Origin: Rhizobium sp. 9140
Lineage (GTDB): Bacteria; Pseudomonadota; Alphaproteobacteria; Rhizobiales; Rhizobiaceae
Assembly (NCBI RefSeq): GCF_900067135.1
Contig: NZ_FJUR01000001.1
Location: 2,297,501 to 2,361,500, forward strand
Direction: 5' to 3'
DNA length: 64,000 nt
The position numbers and the translations under genes are program-made. Shown in pieces: positions 10,279-18,109 of the stretch. The first letter of the stretch is position 1. Each line of letters begins with the position of its first letter. The notes beneath the pieces are model-generated. The model saw only the letters and a program-made list of their open reading frames with translations, was not told the DNA's origin and did not search any database.

Positions 10279-10338
10279 TGCGTGGTAACGCGGCCCCGCC
10301 CCGGCGCCGCGTTGCCGATGAAGGGGGAGGATGGGCGC

Positions 10339-10992
10339 ATGGCGACACGATTGCTGGAGCAGGAGGGATTTGCCGCGCTGGTGCTGCGTCTGCGTGCCGA
10401 AGGTATAACCAACAAGGGCCTGCTGAACGCCGTCGAGGAAACGCCACGCACCCTGTTTGCGCCTGCTCCCTACCAGAAAGAGGCACTTTCCTCCCGCATC
10501 GTCCCGCTCGACTGCGGATCCTTCATGGAAGGCTTCGACTTTGCGGTGCGCACCTTGCATGCTCTCGGTGTAAAGCCCGGGCAGCGCATTCTCGAGATCG
10601 GCACCGGCAGCGGCTTCACGGCGGCCGTCATGGGTCGGATCGCCGAGCGCGTCTTGAGCTACGAGCGCTACAAGACGCTGGTGACCAATGCCCAGGCGAG
10701 CCTCGACAAGGCCGGCATCCGCAACGTCGTCGTGCGGCAGGCCGATGGCAGTGCCGGCTTGGTGGGAGAGGGGACCTTCGACCGTATTCTTGTGACCACG
10801 GCTTTCGACAGCCTGCCCCGCGTGTTCTCCGACCATCTCGTATCCGGCGGCATCCTGCTCGTGCCCATCATGGTCAGCGAAACCGAATGCCGCATGGTGC
10901 GCCTCACCCGGACGGGAAGCCGCTTCGATCGCGAGGATCTGTTCGAGGCGCCATACCTCCCGATCGTCCCCAAAATGGCGGCATTCCTCTAG
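10339..10992 (+). CDS. pcm: protein-L-isoaspartate O-methyltransferase
   Basis: SAM-dependent enzyme that starts repair of isoaspartyl residues in aged proteins. The 217 residues carry the PCMT motif I ILEIGTGSGFTAAVMG near residue 86, and an upstream SSRIVPLDCGSFM region where the family has its substrate-binding loop. Upstream in-frame codons reach 10282, but a strong GGGGGAGG at 10323-10330 sits 8 bases before ATG 10339 (MATRLLEQEG), which decides the start. The usual PCMT motif GQTISQP is replaced here by LDCGSFM, so activity on isoaspartate is assumed from family, not proven. Confidence 0.88.
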   Translation: MATRLLEQEGFAALVLRLRAEGITNKGLLNAVEETPRTLFAPAPYQKEALSSRIVPLDCGSFMEGFDFAVRTLHALGVKPGQRILEIGTGSGFTAAVMGRIAERVLSYERYKTLVTNAQASLDKAGIRNVVVRQADGSAGLVGEGTFDRILVTTAFDSLPRVFSDHLVSGGILLVPIMVSETECRMVRLTRTGSRFDREDLFEAPYLPIVPKMAAFL

Positions 10993-11078
10993 AATCACGC
11001 AGTCTTCTCGTTGCATGACGAGCGGGGCCATCCGTATTCATTCGCAATGTCTGCAACAGTCTTCTGGCAATTCAACGG

Positions 11079-11095
11079 GTTAACGCAGCGTTAAC
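11079..11095. promoter_or_regulatory. perfect palindrome matching the CtrA site TTAA-N7-TTAA
   Basis: The 17 bases GTTAACGCAGCGTTAAC form a perfect 8-1-8 palindrome containing TTAA, exactly seven bases, then TTAA. This is the full CtrA consensus of alphaproteobacteria. It lies about 105 bases before the start of the 11201 gene, a sensible promoter position. Functional assignment is inference. Confidence 0.55.
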
Positions 11096-11200
11096 GTGAT
11101 CCAGTCTCGCGCAAGCCTTGGGATCTACCCCAGAGGCAGACCTCACAGAGCTTTGCAGAGGTGCAGGCTCCGGAGGCGTTGAGGCGCAAGGAGCGTATCC

Positions 11201-11857
11201 ATGCAGATTGCAGACAAGACGATCACCGCGACCAATGATACCGGCCAGCGCAATGTGCGTCCGCAGGTCCTAGTTCGGCCGGATGCGGGCAGCCGTGAAG
11301 CCTCGGTCCCCCCGGTCGTCATCGGCGGCAATTACGATCCGTCCTCGCGCGTCTCCCTTTCTGCTGAAACCTTGCTCTTCCTCTCTCGAACGCGGCGTGC
11401 CCAGGAAAAATACCCGCCGCTGACGCGCGACGAATGGAATAACAAGCTTTCGCCGCAACTGGCCGCCCGCGAATACCAGGCCTTCGGAAAGTACGGGGAA
11501 ACCGGCGACTACAAGGCCTATTACCGCGGCTTCATCGACTATTACGACAACCTGCGTCCGGACGATCAGCACAGCCTTCGCTATTTCGGCACCCGCGACG
11601 CCGCTGTCGCCGGGCTGCGCTCCACGGAATACGAGGATGAGTCCGGACTCGACGCGGCAGGTGGTTTCCAGACGCTGGTCGACGTGCTTTTGGACGGTGA
11701 GAAGCCCACGGCGTCGGATCAAGCCGGCGATGCGCCGGGCGTGATGATCACGGGCGACATGTTCGGTTGGGACAGTGGCTCTGTCTCCTACGAGGACGTC
11801 ACCGAAAGCCGCGCCGAACATTCCGAGATCGAGCGCTTCTACCGAGAAAGCTTTTGA
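11201..11857 (+). CDS. uncharacterised protein, 218 aa, possible CtrA target
   Basis: I do not recognise a named family. The protein is soluble by sequence: no signal peptide and no membrane segment. The N-terminal 60 residues look disordered. A central part, about residues 60-130, is rich in Tyr, Asp and Arg (for example EYQAFGKYGETGDYKAYYRGF). The C-terminus is acidic and ends ERFYRESF. Normal rhizobial codon use and a start 16 bases after an AGGCGCAAGGAG ribosome site support a real gene. A perfect TTAA-N7-TTAA palindrome lies upstream, and a LysM/LytM envelope gene follows 139 bases downstream on the same strand. A cell-cycle role is only an inference from that context. Confidence 0.75.
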   Translation: MQIADKTITATNDTGQRNVRPQVLVRPDAGSREASVPPVVIGGNYDPSSRVSLSAETLLFLSRTRRAQEKYPPLTRDEWNNKLSPQLAAREYQAFGKYGETGDYKAYYRGFIDYYDNLRPDDQHSLRYFGTRDAAVAGLRSTEYEDESGLDAAGGFQTLVDVLLDGEKPTASDQAGDAPGVMITGDMFGWDSGSVSYEDVTESRAEHSEIERFYRESF

Positions 11858-11925
11858 TCCTTCTGTGGATTCCGACGATCGTGATGGGCACGCACACGGT
11901 GAAAACCACAAAGTATGACCGGGTC

Positions 11926-11940
11926 TTAACCCGCCGGTAA
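11926..11940. promoter_or_regulatory. CtrA-like site, one mismatch, before the LysM/M23 gene
   Basis: TTAA, seven bases, then GTAA: 7 of 8 core bases of TTAA-N7-TTAA. It is about 57 bases before the start codon at 11997. It is weaker evidence than the perfect site at 11079, but lies in the same short region. Confidence 0.4.
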
Positions 11941-11996
11941 CTCTAATACGCTTTAATAAACCTACATCGGGGCTATGTTCCAAGTAGGTAAGCGTC

Positions 11997-13571
11997 ATGC
12001 GTTTGAGTGTATCGTCATCTGTTCATAAATCGGTCATCCGTCTGGGAGTGGCCGTTCTCCTGGCGAGCGCGGCGAGTGGCTGCAGTTCGGACTCGTCCCG
12101 GTTCGGAGGGCTGTTTTCCCGCTCATCCGACCTGACGACAAATTCCATTCCGAGCGCTTCCGTGCCGGTTCCGCGTGGAGATATCGACGGAAGCGGCAAC
12201 ATGCCGCCGATGTCGAACACACGCCAGGCGGCGGTCAGTCAGTCTTTCCCGGATCCGGTCAACGCGACGCCGGTTTCCCGCACACGCGTCGTCTCGACGC
12301 CGATGAACGTTCAGCGAACGACCCTTGCTGAACCAACCCCCGAGCCGACCCGTCGTCCGAGCGCTCAGCCCTTCCCGTCTGAAACGTCGTCCGCACAGCG
12401 CGGCGCGCCGGCATTGGCGACGCCCGATCCAGTGAATACCGCGACCGTTCGCTCCTCCAGCGGCTGGTCTACCGTCAACGCTCCGGCTGTGCTGATGCGT
12501 CAGGGCGATACGACGGCATCGCTGGCAACCCGTTTCGGCGTGCCGGAAAAGGAGATCCTGAAGGCCAACGGCCTGAAGCGCGGCTCCGACGCTGAGCCGG
12601 GTCAGCGCATTCTGATCCCCACCTACGGTGCGGCCGGTAGCGCTGCCAAGGCGTCGGCGTCACAGGCTGCGACGGCCCTCGATGTCGATAAGCAGAAGAA
12701 CAAGCCGGTCCTGCCGGAAAACCGCGACGTCGCCATCTTGCCGACCCAGACGCAGAGCCGTGAAAAAGGCTCGACGGCGAACGGCACCACGGCCGGTAAG
12801 CAGCCGGTGGCCGGCGAAGGCGACAAGGCCGGAACGTACACGGTGAAGGCTGGCGATTCGCTGAACCGGATCGCAAAGGCCAATGGTGTCTCCGTCGATC
12901 AGCTGCGTGCTGAGAACGGCCTGACGAATGGCGCTATCCGTGTCGGCCAGGCTCTGAAGCTGCCGAAGACGACCTCGGTTGCCCGCAATACGGCTCAGCC
13001 CGGTACCGACGATGTCACCACGGCATCGGTCGCCCCGAAGGTTACAGCCCCGAAGATCGAGCCGAAGACGGCAAAGGTCGAGCAGGCCAAGGCAGATGCT
13101 TCCAAGCCGACGGAGTACACCCCGGCCGTTGCCAAGCAGTCGGTCAATGAAGTCGCCGCCAAGGACGATGGTTCCGATGCGCCGAAGGCAACGGGCATCA
13201 GCAAGTATCGCTGGCCGGTGCGCGGTGCGGTCGTGGCCGGCTACGGCGCCAATGTCGAGGGCAACCGCAATGACGGCATCAACATTTCGGTGCCCGAGGG
13301 AACCCCGATCAAGGCAGCCGAAAACGGCGTGGTCATCTACTCCGGCAGCAGCCTGAAAGAGCTCGGGAACGCGGTTCTCGTGCGCCACGACGACGGCACG
13401 GTCACCGTCTATGGTAATGCTTCCGAACTGAAAGTGCAGCGCGGCCAGAAAATCCAGCGCGGCCAGACACTCGCTGCGTCGGGCATGAGCGGCACCGCGA
13501 CCCAGCCGCAGGTGCACTTCGAAGTCCGCAAGAACGCAACAGCGGTCAACCCGGCGACCTATCTCGAATAG
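11997..13571 (+). CDS. NlpD/DipM-like lipoprotein: two LysM domains and a degenerate LytM (M23) domain
   Basis: 524 residues. An N-terminal lipoprotein signal ends at a lipobox with Cys29. LysM domains lie at about 158-209 and 279-323 (YTVKAGDSLNRIAKANGV) and should bind peptidoglycan. A C-terminal M23/LytM fold covers about 402-524. The Zn ligands look lost: the usual H-x-G-I-D is N425-D-G-I-N429, the His of the central Y-x-H loop is Asn (VYGNASEL), and H-x-H is Q505-V-H507. Such proteins (NlpD, EnvC, DipM) activate cell-wall amidases instead of cutting glycan peptides. That role here is inferred. It is followed by a strong terminator and may be under CtrA control. Confidence 0.88.
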   Translation: MRLSVSSSVHKSVIRLGVAVLLASAASGCSSDSSRFGGLFSRSSDLTTNSIPSASVPVPRGDIDGSGNMPPMSNTRQAAVSQSFPDPVNATPVSRTRVVSTPMNVQRTTLAEPTPEPTRRPSAQPFPSETSSAQRGAPALATPDPVNTATVRSSSGWSTVNAPAVLMRQGDTTASLATRFGVPEKEILKANGLKRGSDAEPGQRILIPTYGAAGSAAKASASQAATALDVDKQKNKPVLPENRDVAILPTQTQSREKGSTANGTTAGKQPVAGEGDKAGTYTVKAGDSLNRIAKANGVSVDQLRAENGLTNGAIRVGQALKLPKTTSVARNTAQPGTDDVTTASVAPKVTAPKIEPKTAKVEQAKADASKPTEYTPAVAKQSVNEVAAKDDGSDAPKATGISKYRWPVRGAVVAGYGANVEGNRNDGINISVPEGTPIKAAENGVVIYSGSSLKELGNAVLVRHDDGTVTVYGNASELKVQRGQKIQRGQTLAASGMSGTATQPQVHFEVRKNATAVNPATYLE

Positions 13572-13602
13572 GCTCCGCCGTTCCACGGACTGAAAACAAA
13601 GA

Positions 13603-13626
13603 AATCCCCGGCTTGCCGGGGATTTT
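13603..13626. terminator. strong hairpin between convergent genes
   Basis: Arms AATCCCCGG and CCGGGGATT flank the loop CTTG, followed by TTTGC on the + strand and TTTC on the other. It lies 31 bases after the LysM/M23 stop and 22 bases from the stop of the convergent DUF815 gene, so it may serve both. Confidence 0.8.
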
Positions 13627-13647
13627 GCATATCAGGACTTGTGTCGC

Positions 13648-14541
13648 TTACTGCGCTGATGAGCCAATGTCGGTATCCGTAATCCGCGTGCGCGTGCTGC
13701 CCGCGAGATCCTGAATGAACTGCCAGGCCACACGACCGGACCGGCCGCCGCGCGTCGTACTCCATTCGAGCGCCTGCGCATGCAACTCTTCCCTGGAGAT
13801 TGCGATGGCGAAATGCCGGGCGTAGGCGTCGATCATGGCGAGATAGTCCTCCTGGCTACATTTGTAGAAGCCGAGCCAAAGGCCGAATCGATCCGACAAG
13901 GAGACTTTTTCCTCCACCGCTTCCGAAGGATTGATCGCGGTCGAGCGCTCGTTCTCCATCATATCGCGGGGCAGCAGGTGGCGGCGGTTCGAAGTTGCGT
14001 AGAGAAGCACATTGCCCGGACGCCCTTCGATGCCGCCGTCCAGCACGGCTTTCAGCGATTTGTATGAGGTGTCGTCATGATCGAACGACAGGTCATCGCA
14101 AAAGACGATGAAGGGAATGGATGCCGCCTTCAGGATTTCCATAAGCTGCGGCAGGGTGGCGATATCCTCGCGATGCACCTCGACCAGCTTGAGCGGAACG
14201 CCCGTCCGAAGTATGACGGCGGCGTGCACGGACTTCACAAGCGATGACTTGCCCATGCCCCGAGCGCCCCAGAGAAGCACGTTGTTCGCTGGAAAACCTT
14301 CTGCAAAGCGCAGTGTGTTGTCGAGAAGGATATCGCGCACATGATCGACGCTCTGGATGAGGGAGAGATCGATCCGGTTCGGCCGCGCGACCGGCTGCAG
14401 ATAAGCCCGCGCAGGCGCCCAGACGAAACATTCCGCCGCGTCGAGATCGTTCACCGCAGGTGCGGGGCCGGCAATGCGCTCCACTGCCGCAGACAGTCGG
14501 CGAACCTCGTCCATCAGCCGTTCGAGTGTCGCTTCGCTCAT
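13648..14541 (-). CDS. DUF815-family AAA-type ATPase
   Basis: 297 residues. The Walker A motif is WGARGMGKSSLVK (about residues 90-102) and the Walker B-like IVFCDDLSFD. A sensor-type segment (VLLYATSNRRHLLP) follows, and the C-terminal lid region ends EWSTTRGGRSGRVAWQFIQD. The family is widespread in proteobacteria but its role is not established. An open frame runs back to 14589, but ATG 14541 (MSEATLERL) is preceded by GGAGGAG at a good distance. It is divergent from yajC with a 244-base gap that must hold both promoters. Confidence 0.85.
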   Translation of the reverse strand: MSEATLERLMDEVRRLSAAVERIAGPAPAVNDLDAAECFVWAPARAYLQPVARPNRIDLSLIQSVDHVRDILLDNTLRFAEGFPANNVLLWGARGMGKSSLVKSVHAAVILRTGVPLKLVEVHREDIATLPQLMEILKAASIPFIVFCDDLSFDHDDTSYKSLKAVLDGGIEGRPGNVLLYATSNRRHLLPRDMMENERSTAINPSEAVEEKVSLSDRFGLWLGFYKCSQEDYLAMIDAYARHFAIAISREELHAQALEWSTTRGGRSGRVAWQFIQDLAGSTRTRITDTDIGSSAQ

Positions 14542-14785
14542 GTCGGTCTCCTCCGGTCCGCTGTGCCCCGAGGTGCGACTGCACCTCATCCGGCTGCGCT
14601 AACACGCGTCTTGATCTGGGGAAAGGTCACTTGCCGGCCGAAAAGTCCTTCTGCGCCGGGATAAACTATGCGAGAGGCAGGGTTCGGCGCGTTGCAATCG
14701 CAGCGGCCATTCTTATAGTGCGGCCATTCCGCGAAAGGGCGTTCCGCCCATCCGGCCGCAATTGTTGTTATTTGAGGAGTGATCG

Positions 14786-15121
14786 ATGTTCGTTACGGAA
14801 GCTTTCGCGCAGACGCCAGGTGCAACCGGCGCCGGCAGCGCGGACATTCTCATGTCCATCCTGCCGTTCCTGCTGATCTTCGTCGTGATGTACTTTTTGA
14901 TCATCCGTCCGCAGCGCACGGCGCTGAAGCGTCGTGAGGAACTGCTGAAGAACATCCGCCGTGGCGATCAGGTCGTCACCGGCGGCGGCATCGTCGGCAA
15001 GGTCACGAAGGTCATCGACGACGGTGAACTCGAAGTGGAAATTGCTGACGGCATCAAGATTCGTGTGGTACGCAGTGGTGTGACCGAAGTCCGCGTCAAG
15101 GGCGAACCCGTCAAGGAATAA
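14786..15121 (+). CDS. yajC: preprotein translocase accessory subunit YajC
   Basis: Small single-span membrane protein that associates with SecDF and the YidC insertase. The 111 residues show one membrane helix (ILMSILPFLLIFVVMYFLIIRPQ), the RPQRTALKRREELLKNI basic segment and a beta-rich cytosolic domain with GDQVVTGGGIVGKVTKV. TTTGAGGAGTGATCG before ATG 14786 is a good ribosome site. It is followed by secDF after 59 bases, the usual pairing. Confidence 0.97.
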   Translation: MFVTEAFAQTPGATGAGSADILMSILPFLLIFVVMYFLIIRPQRTALKRREELLKNIRRGDQVVTGGGIVGKVTKVIDDGELEVEIADGIKIRVVRSGVTEVRVKGEPVKE

Positions 15122-15180
15122 CGGGCCGCTGCGGCGAAGACGACGATCCGATCGATCCACTGCGAAGCGCCGGGAGCGTC

Positions 15181-17709
15181 ATGCCGCAAACCTCACGCTG
15201 GGGAACTGTCCTCGTCTGGCTCGTCGTTCTCGCGAGTCTCGTCGTGGCCCTGCCGAACGTGCTGCCACGTTCGCTTCTCGTTAGCCTGCCGGACTGGCTT
15301 CCAGCCCGCCAGGTTGCGCTCGGGCTCGATCTTTCCGGCGGCTCGCGCATCGTTCTCAAGGTCGAGCGCGACGATGTGGCCAGGACCCGGCTGCAGGCCG
15401 CGACGGACGCCGTCGCGGCGCAGTTGCGCAATGCCAACCTCGCCTATACCGACCTTTCTGGCACCGGCGAGGAAGTTACCTTCTCTCTTCAGGATGCCGC
15501 CCGGGCGGCGAACCTGCCGCAGGTTCTGGCACCGTTGACTGGCGCGGTCGATCGCGGTCGTGGCGGCAAGGCCGTCAGCGAGCTGCGTTTCGTCGGCACC
15601 ACCGATGGCCAGTCGCGGCTGGCCCTGACGCCGGAAGGCATCGATGCGCGTCTCGCCGACGCGGTTGCCGATAGCATTGGCGTTCTGGAGCGGCGCCTCG
15701 TGGAGCTGGGCGTGGTTGCGCCGCGGCTGGGGCGCCAGGGTGCCGACCGGATCGTGGTGCAGGTTCCCGGGCTCTATGATTCCGAGCAGTTGAAGACCGT
15801 TCTGGGGCAGGGCGGCGCGTTCTCGTTCCGCATCGTCGATATGTCCACGACGGCCGAACAGGCCGTGACGGGTTCGCCGCCTGCCGGCTCCGAGGTTCTC
15901 TATTCGGCAGAAGATCCACCGGTTGCCACGCTCGTACGGCGCCAGCCGGCGGTAACGACCGCCGATATCGCGGATGCCACAGCCACGACGGACACGCAGA
16001 ATGGCGTTCCGGTGGTCGATCTGGTCTTTACCGAAGACGGTGCACGTCGGTTTGCCGAGGCGACCAAGGCGGTTGCCGGTACCACCATGGCCGTCGTTCT
16101 CGATGGCTCGGTCATTGCCACCCCTCTCATTCGCGACGCCGTTACCGACGGCCGCATCCGGGTCGTTGCCGACATGACGCCGGAGGGGGCGCAGGATCTC
16201 GCGCTTGTTCTGCGCGCCGGCGCCCTGCCGGCCTCGATCTCCGTTGCCGAGGAGCGCACCATCGGCGCTGGCCGCGGCTCCGACAGCATCGAGTCCATGC
16301 TCATCGCCGGCGCCATCGGCACGGTCATCATCATTGCCTTCATGGTCGGCTTCTACGGACGCTTCGGTGTCGTTGCCAGCATTGCCGTCGTCCTCAACGT
16401 CGTGATGATCGTTGCCGTCCTCACCGCAACCGGCCTGCCGCTGACGCTTCCCGGACTCGCCGGCATCGTGCTGACGGTCGGTATGGCGGTGGATTCCAAC
16501 GTGCTGATCTTCGAGCGGTTTCGAGAAGAGGCGGCCGCCGGCCGTGATTTCCGCCAGGCAATCCAACTCGGTTTCGCCCGCGCCTTCGGCGCCATCGTGG
16601 ATGCCAATATCACCACGCTGATCGCCGCGATCATTCTTCTCTATCTCGGCAGCGGCTCCATTCGCGGCTTCGCCGTCACGCTCGCCATCGGTATCGTCAC
16701 GACGCTCTTCACCGCTTTTACGCTCACCCGCGTGATGCTGGAGGCGTGGCAGCGTCGGCGTCCGCGAAAGCGTTTGCCGCGCGGCATCAAGACCGCGATG
16801 TTCGATCACCTCTCGTTCCGCTTCATGGCGGCGCGCCGTTACGTCTTCTCCGTCACGGCTGCGCTGTCGATCCTCACCGTCGTGCTGTTCGGCCTGTTCG
16901 GCATCAATCTCGGTATCGATTTCTCCGGCGGTTCGGTCATCGAGGTTCAGGCCCGCGAGGGCAATGCGAATATCGGGGAAATCCGCGCACGGCTCGACCA
17001 GCTCAATCTCGGCGACATTTCGGTCGAGACTTATGGTTCGCCACGCGATGCCGTCATCCGCGTGCAGTCGCGCGATGGCGGAGAGAATGCCGAGCAGACC
17101 GCGGTCATTCTGATCCGCGACGAGTTGGACAGTACCTACGAGCTTCGCCGGGTCGAGGTCGTCGGTCCGACGGTGTCAGAAACCCTGACCCGTTCCGCCA
17201 CCATCGGCGTCGCCATCTCATTGCTTGGTATCCTTCTCTACATCTGGGCGCGATATGAGTGGCAGTTCGCGGCCGGCGCCATCGTCGCGACGCTGCATGA
17301 CGTCATCCTGACGATGGGACTTTTTGTCGTCACCGGCATGGAGTTCAACCTCACCAGCGTGGCGGCGCTTCTGACCATTGTCGGCTATTCGCTGAACGAC
17401 ACCGTTATCGTCTATGATCGCATTCGCGAGAATCTCAATCGCTTCCCGCGCATGCCCCTGCCGATCCTGATCGATACCGCCATCAACCAGACGCTGTCGC
17501 GCACCGTGCTGACGGGCGCAACGACGCTTCTGGCTCTGGCGGCGCTCAGCCTCTTCGGCAGCGATACGATACGGCCGTTTGCCGTCGTCCTAATGTTCGG
17601 GGTGGCCGTGGCGACCTTCTCCTCCATCTATGTCGCTGGGCCGGTGCTCATCCTCTTCCGGCTGAAGCGTGCCCGCGCCCGGGCGCGCGACATGCAGGGA
17701 GCAGCGTGA
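15181..17709 (+). CDS. secDF: fused protein translocase subunit SecDF
   Basis: 842-residue fusion of SecD and SecF, which use the proton gradient to pull secreted proteins through SecYEG. The SecD half opens with a membrane helix, then GLDLSGGSRIVLKVE and a periplasmic P1 domain. Its membrane domain contains VGMAVDSNVLIFERFREE near residue 435. The SecF half starts near residue 540 (FDHLSFRFMAARRY), with GIDFSGGSVIEV and SLNDTVIVYDRIREN near 740. Both conserved Asp-containing transmembrane motifs are intact. Twelve helices are expected. The stop overlaps the next gene (TGATG), so the Mth938-domain gene is co-translated. Confidence 0.97.
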   Translation: MPQTSRWGTVLVWLVVLASLVVALPNVLPRSLLVSLPDWLPARQVALGLDLSGGSRIVLKVERDDVARTRLQAATDAVAAQLRNANLAYTDLSGTGEEVTFSLQDAARAANLPQVLAPLTGAVDRGRGGKAVSELRFVGTTDGQSRLALTPEGIDARLADAVADSIGVLERRLVELGVVAPRLGRQGADRIVVQVPGLYDSEQLKTVLGQGGAFSFRIVDMSTTAEQAVTGSPPAGSEVLYSAEDPPVATLVRRQPAVTTADIADATATTDTQNGVPVVDLVFTEDGARRFAEATKAVAGTTMAVVLDGSVIATPLIRDAVTDGRIRVVADMTPEGAQDLALVLRAGALPASISVAEERTIGAGRGSDSIESMLIAGAIGTVIIIAFMVGFYGRFGVVASIAVVLNVVMIVAVLTATGLPLTLPGLAGIVLTVGMAVDSNVLIFERFREEAAAGRDFRQAIQLGFARAFGAIVDANITTLIAAIILLYLGSGSIRGFAVTLAIGIVTTLFTAFTLTRVMLEAWQRRRPRKRLPRGIKTAMFDHLSFRFMAARRYVFSVTAALSILTVVLFGLFGINLGIDFSGGSVIEVQAREGNANIGEIRARLDQLNLGDISVETYGSPRDAVIRVQSRDGGENAEQTAVILIRDELDSTYELRRVEVVGPTVSETLTRSATIGVAISLLGILLYIWARYEWQFAAGAIVATLHDVILTMGLFVVTGMEFNLTSVAALLTIVGYSLNDTVIVYDRIRENLNRFPRMPLPILIDTAINQTLSRTVLTGATTLLALAALSLFGSDTIRPFAVVLMFGVAVATFSSIYVAGPVLILFRLKRARARARDMQGAA

Positions 17710-18095
17710 TGCGCCGACCGATTGAAGTTCGCAATGCCCATTTTCCCGGCCGCGCGCCGATCGATGCCTATGGCAATGGCGGTTTCCGCTTTGCCGGCAT
17801 GTCGCATCGCGGCTCGCTCTTGCTGCTTCCCTCGGGAATCTATGGGTGGGAGAAGCAAGAAGGCGAGCCACTGACCGCTGCTGATTTCGATCGCGTGATC
17901 GCCGAGGCTGGCGACATCGAGGTTATCCTTGTCGGAACCGGCGCCAACATCCGGCCGCTTTCGGGAGACGTGAAAACGGCCTTTCGCAGTCGATCCATCT
18001 CATCGGATCCGATGAGCACGGGTGCAGCGGTTCGGACCTACAACATCATGCTGGCCGAAGAGCGCAACGTCGCTGCCGCTCTCATTGCCGTTTGA
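17709..18095 (+). CDS. Mth938/DUF498-domain protein, NDUFAF3 homologue
   Basis: 128 residues, a single Mth938-like domain: an alpha/beta fold with the GSLLLLPSGIYGW segment and VILVGTGANIRPL near residue 75. The human homologue is NDUFAF3, a complex I assembly factor. ATG 17709 overlaps the secDF stop by one base; an in-frame GTG at 17706 is an alternative. Position immediately after yajC-secDF and before a phytoene-synthase-like gene (NDUFAF6 homologue) suggests a role in membrane insertion or assembly of respiratory complex I. That role is inference from the eukaryotic homologues. Confidence 0.9.
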   Translation: MRRPIEVRNAHFPGRAPIDAYGNGGFRFAGMSHRGSLLLLPSGIYGWEKQEGEPLTAADFDRVIAEAGDIEVILVGTGANIRPLSGDVKTAFRSRSISSDPMSTGAAVRTYNIMLAEERNVAAALIAV

Positions 18096-18109
18096 CGTGA
18101 ACGATTCCC

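Noticed and set aside
9906..11018. A 370-codon + strand frame over serS and pcm
   Set aside because: It is a shifted frame across two well identified genes.
15193..16809. A 538-codon frame opposite secDF
   Set aside because: Antisense to SecDF; composition is Arg/Asp/Gly-rich and shadow-like.
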